A stretch of DNA of 17,772 nt. Source: Candidatus Gastranaerophilales bacterium (GTDB lineage Bacteria; Cyanobacteriota; Vampirovibrionia; Gastranaerophilales; Gastranaerophilaceae). Within the stretch, counting starts at the first letter, position 1. Each line of letters opens with the position of its first letter. Below, piece by piece: positions 1-6,838 of the stretch. The DNA lies in contig CALUUL010000040.1 in the NCBI GenBank assembly GCA_944323945.1, forward strand, positions 1-17,772, given 5' to 3'. The position numbers and the translations under genes are program-made. The notes beneath the pieces were generated by a model. That model saw nothing but the letters and a program-made list of their open reading frames with translations, ran no database searches and had not been told where the DNA came from.

Positions 1-73
1 AGCTGATGAAGGGAATCGAACCCTTGACCTATTGATTACGAATCAATTGCTCTACCGACTGAGCTACATCAGC
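1..73 (-). tRNA. tRNA-Thr (anticodon CGT)
   Basis: Read on the minus strand, this folds into a full cloverleaf. It has a 7-bp acceptor stem (GCTGATG with CATCAGC), a D arm closed by GCTC/GAGC, and a 5-bp anticodon stem (ATTGA/TCAAT). The loop TTCGTAA places CGT at positions 34-36, which decodes ACG (Thr). The variable region is AGGTC and the T arm is AAGGG-TTCGATT-CCCTT. The discriminator base is U, at window position 1. Whether CCA is encoded cannot be seen because the window ends there. In such an AT-rich genome this tRNA reads a rare codon, so it presumably accompanies another Thr tRNA elsewhere. Confidence 0.95.
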
Positions 74-105
74 ATATTAACATTTTACAACAAAATAAAA
101 TTATA

Positions 106-135
106 AAAAGAGGATAATTTCTTTTATCCTCTTTT
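106..135 (-). terminator. Intrinsic terminator after the 965-residue gene
   Basis: A perfect 12-bp inverted repeat (AAAAGAGGATAA with TTATCCTCTTTT) encloses a 6-base loop. On the minus strand it lies just after the stop codon of the neighbouring gene and is followed by a T-rich tail. The arms are A-rich and T-rich at both ends, so it could also work on the plus strand. It separates the protein gene from the tRNA. Confidence 0.85.
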
Positions 136-138
136 ATA

Positions 139-3036
139 TTATTTGGAAAATTTTTCAAGTAGATTTGTTGTTGTGGTATTTGGTTGCTTTGTTTCTTTGG
201 TTATTATGTTTATATTGGTTTCTTTATTTGTGTTTACGTTTGAATTTGCTTTGTCTTTTGGTAATCTATCTTTTAATGGCTTTTTACCGGTAAGTAATCG
301 CATAAACTTAAAGTATTTCCCGACAAGTCCTGTTCTATTTTCGTTTTTCTCATCAAGGGCTTGTAATTCTTCATAAGATTTTTTACCAACAGGCATACCA
401 ATTGATGTTCTTGTTAAAAGTTCTGTTGTAAGTGTATTTGGTATAGCAACAGCTGTCATACCTTTTAATGAACTATTATATGTAGATCTGAATGTTGAAT
501 TAAACCAGTTAATTAACATTGTTTGGTAGAATAGTGCACTTAGTCTTTGAATAATACGTTCATTTGCTTTTTCTTTTGCACCTTCTTTGTCTTCACCATC
601 TGATTTTAACATTACCATATTATAATTATCAGCAACTAAAAATGCAGATGTTACTGCTGATGATGCAAGTTTTGTCATCATAGCAAGTTCGGTATTTTTA
701 TTACTTGATTGAGTAACTCCATTGAATGATTTCTCAACAGCTGTATTTACGTATACCATTAATTTGTGTTTTGCATTATTTACTGCTTCTTGTAAAGTTC
801 TGATTTCGTCTTGTGAAGCTCCCTTATCCATAGCATTTTTTAATGCTGCTTCAGCTTTTCTATATGGCATAGTACGTTTATTTAGTTGTTCCATTGCATT
901 TGCAAAAATAACCTGAGAAATTTTGCCTTCTTTTGATGCTTTTTCTCCAAATATCTCTGTTACTGCTTTATGTATTCCTTGTTCTACTTTTGAAAGTTCA
1001 GCTTTACCTAACGCAGCTTGAGCAGCTTTCTTTTCTACAGGAGAAACAATCATTTTGAGTAATGTGCTTGTTATTTTGAATGGTAATCTTGCTGCTGACA
1101 TTATGAATTTGAATGGTTGGGTAACTATATCAACAAATGGTTTTAGTTTCGTTTCAACTTGTATAGGCATTTCTTTTGCTCTTGTTGATATTGATTCTGT
1201 AATTGATTTCGCAAGATCATCCATTTGTTCTGAACTTAGGTTAACTTTCTTATTTCTAATTATTTCAGTTGCCTTTTTTGCAACATTGGAAAATTTCTTT
1301 TCTGCAATAGCTGTTCGTTCTAGTCCTACTGCTGTTTTTATTGAATCACTTATTTGTGCAATTTCTTTTTCTGATAATGTTGTACCAGATGCTTTTATTT
1401 TTTCTATAACTGCTTTTATTACGTCAGGTACTTGTGATGAAGATAATGCAGCTTTGTACATTTTTATTGTACCTTCTGCTGTCTGTTTTCCATATTTACC
1501 TTTAATAAATTCATGTCCTTCTGCGATTTCTTTGCAACCTGCATCTTTTAGACTTTGTGCCATTTTCTCAAAATCTTTTTGGGAAATTTCAAAATCTTTA
1601 AATGCTAATGGATTATATAATTTCTTTTTTATTTTATCTCCAATATCTTTTATGCCTTTTACAAGTTTTGTATTCTTTGTATATGAGCTATTTTTTATAA
1701 AGCTCATTGCAAAACCTGCTGTAACAAGTAACAAAACACCTTTTTTAAATGTATTGTAATTAATTAAGGCTTTCTTTGTTTCTTTTGGTTTTGTTTCTTT
1801 ATTTTCGTCTTTATTTTCTATTGCATCGTTATTCTGAACGGAAGCTTTGAAACTTGTGAAAACTTTTGGTTCATTTTCATTAAATGTGAATGATAAATTC
1901 TTTATTTGTGTTTGTTTATTTTCAGATTGTTTATCTTCTGTGTTTTTTTGATTCTTATCATTTAATGATTCTGTTTTTGCTTTTTCATTTTTTTGGGTTT
2001 GTTCTGCTTCTTTTCTATTATATTCTTTTGCTTTTTCTTTTGATAAGAAGAATATAGGTTTACCTAAGCGTTTTCTTGAAGATGTTTCAGAGAATAATAC
2101 TGTTGCTGCTGAGGTTAAAGGGGTAAACCAAGGAATAGTATTTACTTGTTTTGTAAATGCACCAAATGTAAGCAATTGTATATATGCAGTTGTTAATACT
2201 CTAGAAATTTCTTGTTTTGCTCTTTCATGAGCTTCTTTGTTTGAATCCTCTTTTTTATCTCCGCATAATACAGATAGGTTATATGCATCATTTGCTAAGA
2301 AAGCTACCGGAATTAATCCCGTAACTATTCTGTTTAATGGTCTCTCATAAGCTGTATTAAAGTTACCTGTATGTTTATCAAAAAATTTATTACTTACTTT
2401 ATATAAGCTTTCTTTTATGTATTCTGTAGCTTCTTTTTTTAATGCTGAGTTGTCATCTGCATTATTTAATATTTTTAATAAGTCATCAGCATCTATTCCT
2501 TTTTCTTTTGCAAACTTTTTAACAACATCTTCTGTTTTGTCAAAAATACCTTTTAACATATCTGTTTTAGAATCAAGTTCATTTAATTTTCTTGGTATTC
2601 TTAATATTGGTTTATTATATAGCCTTCTTGCACCATCTTTTATAGAAGGAATATTTTGTGCTTTTTTTAATACCCAACTTACGGCATATAATGGTAAGTT
2701 TACAAAAGGAAATAAAATATTTTCTAATAGAGCTTGAGGAACTTTTTTCTCACGAATAGAACGAGCTCCTTGTTCTAAAGAAAATCTGGAGCTCCGTTTT
2801 AAAATTTCTGAAGATGTTACTAATTTCCCTACTTTTTGTCCTAATCTTTCACCAATATTTCCATAATGTTGAGAGAACACATTCATAATTTCTTTATCTG
2901 CTGCGGAAATTAATGTTGCAGGTCCACCTTTAAAACTAATATTGAGTTTATTTGGTGGATAATTTGTGGAAAGAGTTTTTTTGTTCTTTATATTTTTTTG
3001 TATATTATTACTTAATCTTGGTGTAATAGTATTCAT
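139..3036 (-). CDS. Large helical membrane-associated protein of unknown function with an internal duplication and SFKG motif
   Basis: I do not recognise this as a named family. It is 965 residues from the chosen ATG. A polar, Asn/Lys-rich N-terminus carries ISFKGG at about 33-38. A related SFKA lies at about 395-398, after a Lys/Glu/Asn/Gln low-complexity linker (about 335-385). Hydrophobic stretches sit near 107-124, 237-256, 432-447 and 793-810; the rest is mostly amphipathic helix. Residues about 238-343 and 788-898 look like two diverged copies of one module (AFLxxDxYN, then ERxxQxxS, then a TS-rich hydrophobic part ending near GKP/GKK). The N-terminus is not an obvious cleavable signal peptide. 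An in-frame ATG two codons upstream (3042) abuts the AAGGA ribosome site, so the second ATG at 3036 has the better spacing. It is monocistronic, with its own promoter and terminator. Membrane or envelope association is inference; the function is unknown. Confidence 0.85.
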   Translation of the reverse strand: MNTITPRLSNNIQKNIKNKKTLSTNYPPNKLNISFKGGPATLISAADKEIMNVFSQHYGNIGERLGQKVGKLVTSSEILKRSSRFSLEQGARSIREKKVPQALLENILFPFVNLPLYAVSWVLKKAQNIPSIKDGARRLYNKPILRIPRKLNELDSKTDMLKGIFDKTEDVVKKFAKEKGIDADDLLKILNNADDNSALKKEATEYIKESLYKVSNKFFDKHTGNFNTAYERPLNRIVTGLIPVAFLANDAYNLSVLCGDKKEDSNKEAHERAKQEISRVLTTAYIQLLTFGAFTKQVNTIPWFTPLTSAATVLFSETSSRKRLGKPIFFLSKEKAKEYNRKEAEQTQKNEKAKTESLNDKNQKNTEDKQSENKQTQIKNLSFTFNENEPKVFTSFKASVQNNDAIENKDENKETKPKETKKALINYNTFKKGVLLLVTAGFAMSFIKNSSYTKNTKLVKGIKDIGDKIKKKLYNPLAFKDFEISQKDFEKMAQSLKDAGCKEIAEGHEFIKGKYGKQTAEGTIKMYKAALSSSQVPDVIKAVIEKIKASGTTLSEKEIAQISDSIKTAVGLERTAIAEKKFSNVAKKATEIIRNKKVNLSSEQMDDLAKSITESISTRAKEMPIQVETKLKPFVDIVTQPFKFIMSAARLPFKITSTLLKMIVSPVEKKAAQAALGKAELSKVEQGIHKAVTEIFGEKASKEGKISQVIFANAMEQLNKRTMPYRKAEAALKNAMDKGASQDEIRTLQEAVNNAKHKLMVYVNTAVEKSFNGVTQSSNKNTELAMMTKLASSAVTSAFLVADNYNMVMLKSDGEDKEGAKEKANERIIQRLSALFYQTMLINWFNSTFRSTYNSSLKGMTAVAIPNTLTTELLTRTSIGMPVGKKSYEELQALDEKNENRTGLVGKYFKFMRLLTGKKPLKDRLPKDKANSNVNTNKETNINIITKETKQPNTTTTNLLEKFSK

Positions 3037-3042
3037 CTTCAT

Positions 3043-3047
3043 TCCTT
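3043..3047 (-). promoter_or_regulatory. Ribosome binding site deciding the start of the 965-residue gene
   Basis: AAGGA on the minus strand touches the first possible ATG (3042) directly, leaving no spacer. It lies 6 bases from the next in-frame ATG (3036). Normal spacing therefore favours 3036 as the start. Confidence 0.6.
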
Positions 3048-3060
3048 TTTATATTGGATT

Positions 3061-3088
3061 GTTGTATCCGAATGGTTTAAAAAGTCAA
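3061..3088 (-). promoter_or_regulatory. Predicted sigma-70-type promoter of the 965-residue gene
   Basis: On the minus strand, TTGACT (3083-3088) and TACAAC (3061-3066) are separated by 16 bases. They match the -35 consensus at 5 of 6 and the -10 consensus at 4 of 6. The implied transcription start leaves a short leader that still holds the AAGGA ribosome site. Confidence 0.45.
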
Positions 3089-3130
3089 AAACTTTTTTTT
3101 GCCATTATTTTGTTTAAATGTAACAATTTG

Positions 3131-3883
3131 TTATTCTGGGTATCTTGATGTTGCTTTTAAAAGCATTTTTGCAAGTTTTTCACACCCTTCAAATTTTCTT
3201 GCTAAAATCTTTTCACTTGCTGATTCTACATCGTATTTTATAAATTTGTGTTTTATTGTATATGTAGAATTATTTTCATTAATATCCAAGACTGCATAAC
3301 AAGAATCTGGTTTCTCAGCAAAAGGTCTTCCTACACTTCCTACATTTACTACTGTTTGTTCTGTATTTGTTTGATAGCCGCAAGGAATATGTGTATGTCC
3401 ACAAAAAATTATGTTTGCATTTGTTCCTTCAAGCATTTCTTCAACCTCTTTTATTTGAAGGTTTGGATATACATTTTCATTATTTTTTCTTGGTGAACCA
3501 TGAACCAATAAGATTTTTATTCCGAATAATTCTATTTCTTTTTGGGGTGGAAGACTTTTTAAAAAAAGTTTGTCTTCATCACTAAGTAATTTACTATCTG
3601 CCAGATAAGCACTTGCCATAACTGCATTTGTATTTAAGATTTCATTATATGTATCAAACGAAAATACAGACAACATCTTGTCTGTATTACCTTGAATTAT
3701 ATAAAAATCTTTTGATTGCATAAGGGCATGTATTTTGTTTAGTGTTCCTTTTGGCTCAGGACCAGCCATTACCAGATCTCCTAAACAAAATATTTTTGAG
3801 CAATTTTCTTTTTCTATATCACATAAAACGCTTTCCAGTGCATCAATATTACCGTGAATATCTGATATTATTGCAATTTTCAT
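3131..3883 (-). CDS. YfcE/MJ0936-type calcineurin-like metallophosphoesterase
   Basis: A 250-residue cytoplasmic metal-dependent phosphoesterase. All motifs of the fold are present in order: DIHGN (Asp8, His10), GDLVMAGP (Asp36), GNTD (Asn66, Asp68), HGSPR (His128) and GHTHIP (His163, His165). Asp8, His10, Asp36, Asn66, His128 and the GHTH histidines should bind the two metal ions, commonly Mn, Fe or Ni in this family. The length fits single-domain YfcE-like enzymes, which cleave phosphodiesters or phosphoprotein and nucleotide substrates in vitro; the physiological substrate cannot be read from sequence. The ATG is preceded by AGGGAT at good spacing. It is divergent from ispG across only 55 bases and does not appear to share a pathway with it. 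Confidence 0.92.
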   Translation of the reverse strand: MKIAIISDIHGNIDALESVLCDIEKENCSKIFCLGDLVMAGPEPKGTLNKIHALMQSKDFYIIQGNTDKMLSVFSFDTYNEILNTNAVMASAYLADSKLLSDEDKLFLKSLPPQKEIELFGIKILLVHGSPRKNNENVYPNLQIKEVEEMLEGTNANIIFCGHTHIPCGYQTNTEQTVVNVGSVGRPFAEKPDSCYAVLDINENNSTYTIKHKFIKYDVESASEKILARKFEGCEKLAKMLLKATSRYPE

Positions 3884-3905
3884 TTTATATCCCTAACTTT
3901 ATTTA

Positions 3906-3917
3906 TGCTAAGATAAT
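3906..3917 (+). promoter_or_regulatory. Possible -10 region of ispG
   Basis: In the 55-base divergent gap, the plus strand reads TGCTAAGAT (an extended -10-like TG-n-hexamer) overlapping GATAAT. No clear -35 is seen. This is a weak call made mainly because ispG has no upstream co-directional gene and needs a promoter here. Confidence 0.3.
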
Positions 3918-3924
3918 CATAACA
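3916..3924 (-). promoter_or_regulatory. Extended -10 promoter of the metallophosphoesterase gene
   Basis: The minus strand reads TGTTATGAT, an extended -10 (TG, one base, then TATGAT at 5 of 6). It lies about 33 bases upstream of the ATG. It overlaps the proposed ispG -10, so the two divergent promoters may compete. Confidence 0.4.
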
Positions 3925-3938
3925 GGAATAGTAAAATC

Positions 3939-4994
3939 ATGATACAAAGAAGAATTTCAAAACAAATACAAATTGGTAATATTAAAATAGGTGGAGATGC
4001 TCCTATATCAGTACAATCGATGACAAATACGGATACAAGAGATGTTAAAGCTACCTTAAAACAAATTTACAATTTAAATGAACAAGGCTGTGAATTGGTT
4101 CGACTTGCAATTCTTAATCCGGATGCAGCAGAAGCTGTTAAAGAAATAAAAAAGAGATCACCTTTGCCTTTAATTGCTGATATACATTTTGATTATAGGC
4201 TTGCAATACGTTGTATTGAAAATGGTATTGATGCTTTAAGAATTAATCCGGGAAATATTGGTAAAGAAGAGCATACAAAGAAAGTTGTTGAACTTGCAAA
4301 AATAAATAATGTTCCTATAAGAATCGGTATTAATGGTGGTTCTTTGGAAAAAGAGTTTGAAAAAATGGATATCCCCCTTGCAGAAAAAATGGTTAAGAGT
4401 GCAATGCGTCATGTTAGAATTTTAGAAGATAATGGTTTTGATAAAATTAAGATATCTTTAAAATCAAGTGATGTATTAACAACAATAGAAGCATATAGGT
4501 TAATTGCTAAAGAAGTTGATTATCCTCTTCATTTAGGGGTTACTGAAGCAGGTACTTATACTGGTGGTATAGTTAAATCTTCAGTTGGATTAGGCACACT
4601 TCTTGCAGAAGGTATCGGTGATACTATTAGAGTTTCACTTACTGATTCTCCAGTTGAAGAGGTTAAAGCAGGATTCTTAATACTAAAATCTTTAGGATTA
4701 AGAAAAAGAGGAATAAATTTTGTTTCTTGTCCTACTTGTGGAAGAACTCAAATTGATTTAATTTCTTTAGCAAAAGAGGTAGAAAAGAAATTAGAAAATT
4801 TTGATAAACCGCTTACAATTGCAGTTATGGGTTGTGCTGTAAATGGTCCAGGTGAAGCAAAACATGCAGACTACGGTATAGCCGGTGGCATAAAAGAAGG
4901 TTATATTTTTAAAAAAGGGGAAATTATTAAGCGTTTGCCTGAGGAAAAGCTAGTTGATGAATTTATAAATCTCATACAAATGGAGAATCTTTAA
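3939..4994 (+). CDS. ispG: 4-hydroxy-3-methylbut-2-en-1-yl diphosphate synthase (IspG/GcpE)
   Basis: This enzyme of the MEP isoprenoid pathway reductively converts MEcPP to HMBPP using a 4Fe-4S cluster and low-potential electrons from ferredoxin or flavodoxin. The 351-residue protein has the compact two-domain bacterial layout: an N-terminal TIM barrel (IQSM-like VQSMTNTDTRD near 25-35, ADIHFDY near 80-86, RINPGNIG near 101-108) and a C-terminal sulfite-reductase-like domain. The cluster ligands are visible: Cys264 and Cys267 in SCPTCGR, Cys299 and Glu306 in GCAVNGPGE. There is no central insertion of the plant or chlamydial kind. An AGGA sequence lies about 11 bases upstream of the ATG. It is likely monocistronic; the next gene begins 58 bases later with its own probable promoter. 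Confidence 0.97.
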   Translation: MIQRRISKQIQIGNIKIGGDAPISVQSMTNTDTRDVKATLKQIYNLNEQGCELVRLAILNPDAAEAVKEIKKRSPLPLIADIHFDYRLAIRCIENGIDALRINPGNIGKEEHTKKVVELAKINNVPIRIGINGGSLEKEFEKMDIPLAEKMVKSAMRHVRILEDNGFDKIKISLKSSDVLTTIEAYRLIAKEVDYPLHLGVTEAGTYTGGIVKSSVGLGTLLAEGIGDTIRVSLTDSPVEEVKAGFLILKSLGLRKRGINFVSCPTCGRTQIDLISLAKEVEKKLENFDKPLTIAVMGCAVNGPGEAKHADYGIAGGIKEGYIFKKGEIIKRLPEEKLVDEFINLIQMENL

Positions 4995-4997
4995 ATA

Positions 4998-5026
4998 TTG
5001 CATTCTCTAAAAAAATAGGCTATCAT
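4998..5026 (+). promoter_or_regulatory. Predicted promoter of the small secreted protein gene
   Basis: TTGCAT (4998-5003) and TATCAT (5021-5026) are separated by exactly 17 bases. A perfect TATAAT also occurs at 5032-5037 but lacks a -35, and starting there would remove most of the AAGGGG ribosome site (5039-5044). The upstream pair is therefore preferred. Confidence 0.4.
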
Positions 5027-5052
5027 GTTAGTATAATGAAGGGGATTTATTA

Positions 5053-5355
5053 ATGAAAAAGATAGCTTTAATTCTTACTGTATTTTTGACAAGTTCTTTG
5101 GCATCAAATGCTTTTATTGATAATACATATATGACTACAGAGCAGTTTATGGTGAATACCGGTTACTCCGCAGAAATGGCGAAGATGATGAGTATTACAA
5201 ATAAAGATCCATATAGAGAACCTTATGTAGAACAGAATACTTCTAAAGATATTTTGAAGAGAGTTTATAATTATATAGCTCCTGGGGCTTATACTGATTT
5301 GGATTTCTATAACCATAGTATTAATTATCAATATCCGAATTGGAAAGATTACTAA
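5053..5355 (+). CDS. Small secreted tyrosine-rich protein of unknown function
   Basis: I do not recognise a family. The 100-residue product begins with a typical signal peptide: KK, a hydrophobic run (IALILTVFL), then SSLASNA with a likely signal peptidase I cut after Ala20. The mature part of about 80 residues has no cysteine, no further membrane helix and about 11 tyrosines, concentrated in the C-terminal half (NYIAPGAY and NYQYPNW). A strong ribosome site (AAGGGG) sits 8 bases before the ATG. It is flanked by its own predicted promoter and a strong terminator, so it is probably a separately expressed exported protein. Coding status is supported by the signal peptide, the ribosome site and the terminator right after the stop. 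Confidence 0.8.
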   Translation: MKKIALILTVFLTSSLASNAFIDNTYMTTEQFMVNTGYSAEMAKMMSITNKDPYREPYVEQNTSKDILKRVYNYIAPGAYTDLDFYNHSINYQYPNWKDY

Positions 5356-5371
5356 AAAGAAATAATTGTTT

Positions 5372-5402
5372 AAAAAGAGGTCATATATAATGACCTCTTT
5401 TT
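5372..5402 (+). terminator. Bidirectional intrinsic terminator between the secreted protein gene and nuoN
   Basis: A perfect 13-bp inverted repeat (AAAAAGAGGTCAT with ATGACCTCTTTTT) surrounds a 5-base loop, with an A tract on one side and a T tract on the other. It lies 16 bases after the stop of the plus-strand gene. Its last base is within the nuoN stop codon on the minus strand, so it should end both the small gene and the 11-gene nuo transcript. Confidence 0.9.
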
Positions 5403-6838
5403 TATATGTAATATGCTATTATTTGTGATAATTTTATAATTTCATTTGGGTATATAAAAATAAATATTGTTATAATACAGCATATATAAAGTATAAATTT
5501 TTCAATTGAAAAATGTCTTATCAGTTTTGTATTTTTTGTATTTTTTTCATAAAACAATTTTATAATTTTTAGATATATAAATACGCTAATTATTGTTGCA
5601 CAAAGGGTTAAGAATAGTATTATTAAATATGTAAAGTCTTCTCTTGAAAGTGCTGAAAATAGATATAATTTGGATAGAAATCCACTTGTAGGGGGGAGTC
5701 CTGATAATGATATTAGACATATTGTGAATGCTATTGTATAATAGGGATTTTTATAAAATATTCCTTTGTAATCAGAAATTTCATCGCTTTGATAATTTTC
5801 ATTATAAATAATTGCTGCATTCCATATTCCTATATTCATAAAAATGTATGTAAAAATATAGAATATTAGGCAAGAAAATCCATATACACTTATGCAACTT
5901 GTGGCTAAAAGAATGAATCCTGAATGCAATATTGAGCTATATGCAAAAAGACGTTTTATATTGGTTTGATTAATACCACCTATTGATGCATAAATGATTG
6001 AACATAAAGCAATAATTGCGGTTAGAATTTGTATGATAGGACTATATGAAAATATGAAAACAAAAAGTCTTGAGATTAATCCGATTACTGCAATTTTAGG
6101 TATTAAAGATAAGTAATTACATATACTGTAAGTTGAACCTTCATATATGTCTATAATCCAGTTATTATATGGTATGCATCCTAATTTGAAAGTTAATGAA
6201 ATTATTATTAGTATACATGAAATTATAAATAATATATTTATTCCTGATGTTGATATTGCATCAGAGATATTTGAAAAATTAATATTACCTGTGATTCCGT
6301 ATAAGTATGATACCCCTAAAAGAAATATTGCAGATGAACTTGTTCCTGTTATTAAATATTTTAATGCTGCTTCTTTTGATTTGTGATTTCTTCGGAACGA
6401 TGTTAAAAAATAGCAACAAACGCTTAATAATTCAATTGATATAAAGGCACTTATAAAATCATTTGATGAAACCAAAGAAAATGCACTTAGGATTCCTGAT
6501 AAGAATATAGAAAAAAATTCAAAAGACTTTTGTCGTTTTTCTCTAATTAAATTCCGGCAAGAAAGTATTGTTAATAATCCCGAAATTAATATCATTATTT
6601 TAAATGCAGTTGTATATATATTGGATATGTATACACCATTAAACGCTTTATATGTTGGATCTATTTGTATGAAAAATATTGATAATCCTGATAAAGCTAT
6701 AGCTAGTAATGTTGTGATTTTAGATATTCTATATGTATTCTTTTTTATAAAAAGTGAAAAAACAATATTTAAAATTATAAATATAAATAATATTAATTCT
6801 GGTAAATAAGCATATTGTATGTCTTTGATTATATTCAT
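5402..6838 (-). CDS. nuoN: Complex I subunit N (antiporter-like, proton pumping)
   Basis: A 478-residue multi-pass membrane subunit homologous to Mrp antiporters, one of the three pumping subunits. The charged pumping residues are present: Glu136 in the TM5 motif SIELLSV, Lys218 in FKLG, Lys248 in LIPKIA and Lys390 in GFLSKLY. The loop after WIIDIYEG usually reads APTPV but here reads STYSI (235-239), unlike NuoL and NuoM of the same operon. The length is normal for the family. It is the last gene of the operon, overlapping nuoM by one base at TAATG-type coupling, with AAGGAGT as its ribosome site, and it ends in a strong terminator. Confidence 0.95.
   Translation of the reverse strand: MNIIKDIQYAYLPELILFIFIILNIVFSLFIKKNTYRISKITTLLAIALSGLSIFFIQIDPTYKAFNGVYISNIYTTAFKIMILISGLLTILSCRNLIREKRQKSFEFFSIFLSGILSAFSLVSSNDFISAFISIELLSVCCYFLTSFRRNHKSKEAALKYLITGTSSSAIFLLGVSYLYGITGNINFSNISDAISTSGINILFIISCILIIISLTFKLGCIPYNNWIIDIYEGSTYSICNYLSLIPKIAVIGLISRLFVFIFSYSPIIQILTAIIALCSIIYASIGGINQTNIKRLFAYSSILHSGFILLATSCISVYGFSCLIFYIFTYIFMNIGIWNAAIIYNENYQSDEISDYKGIFYKNPYYTIAFTICLISLSGLPPTSGFLSKLYLFSALSREDFTYLIILFLTLCATIISVFIYLKIIKLFYEKNTKNTKLIRHFSIEKFILYICCIITIFIFIYPNEIIKLSQIIAYYI

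Noticed and set aside
1055..1759. A 234-codon plus-strand open frame opposite the 965-residue gene, and other long antisense frames over nuo genes
   Set aside because: They are mirror frames of well-supported coding regions with no good ribosome site or family motif. Long spurious frames arise because AT-rich lysine, asparagine and phenylalanine codons rarely give stops in the opposite frame.
3079..3097. Hairpin AAAAAGT/ACTTTTT as a terminator for the phosphoesterase gene
   Set aside because: It is only 7 bp and almost all A-T, and it overlaps the proposed -35 of the next gene. It is too weak to call; read-through from the phosphoesterase gene remains possible.
3121..3133. Near-palindrome TAACAATTTGTTA as an operator
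   Set aside because: It overlaps the 3' end of the phosphoesterase gene, is AT-rich, has no second copy near a promoter, and is easily expected by chance at this base composition.
4983..5007. Inverted repeat GAGAAT/ATTCTC after ispG as a terminator
   Set aside because: It is a 6-bp stem with a 13-base loop, it overlaps the ispG stop region, and an A run follows instead of a T run.
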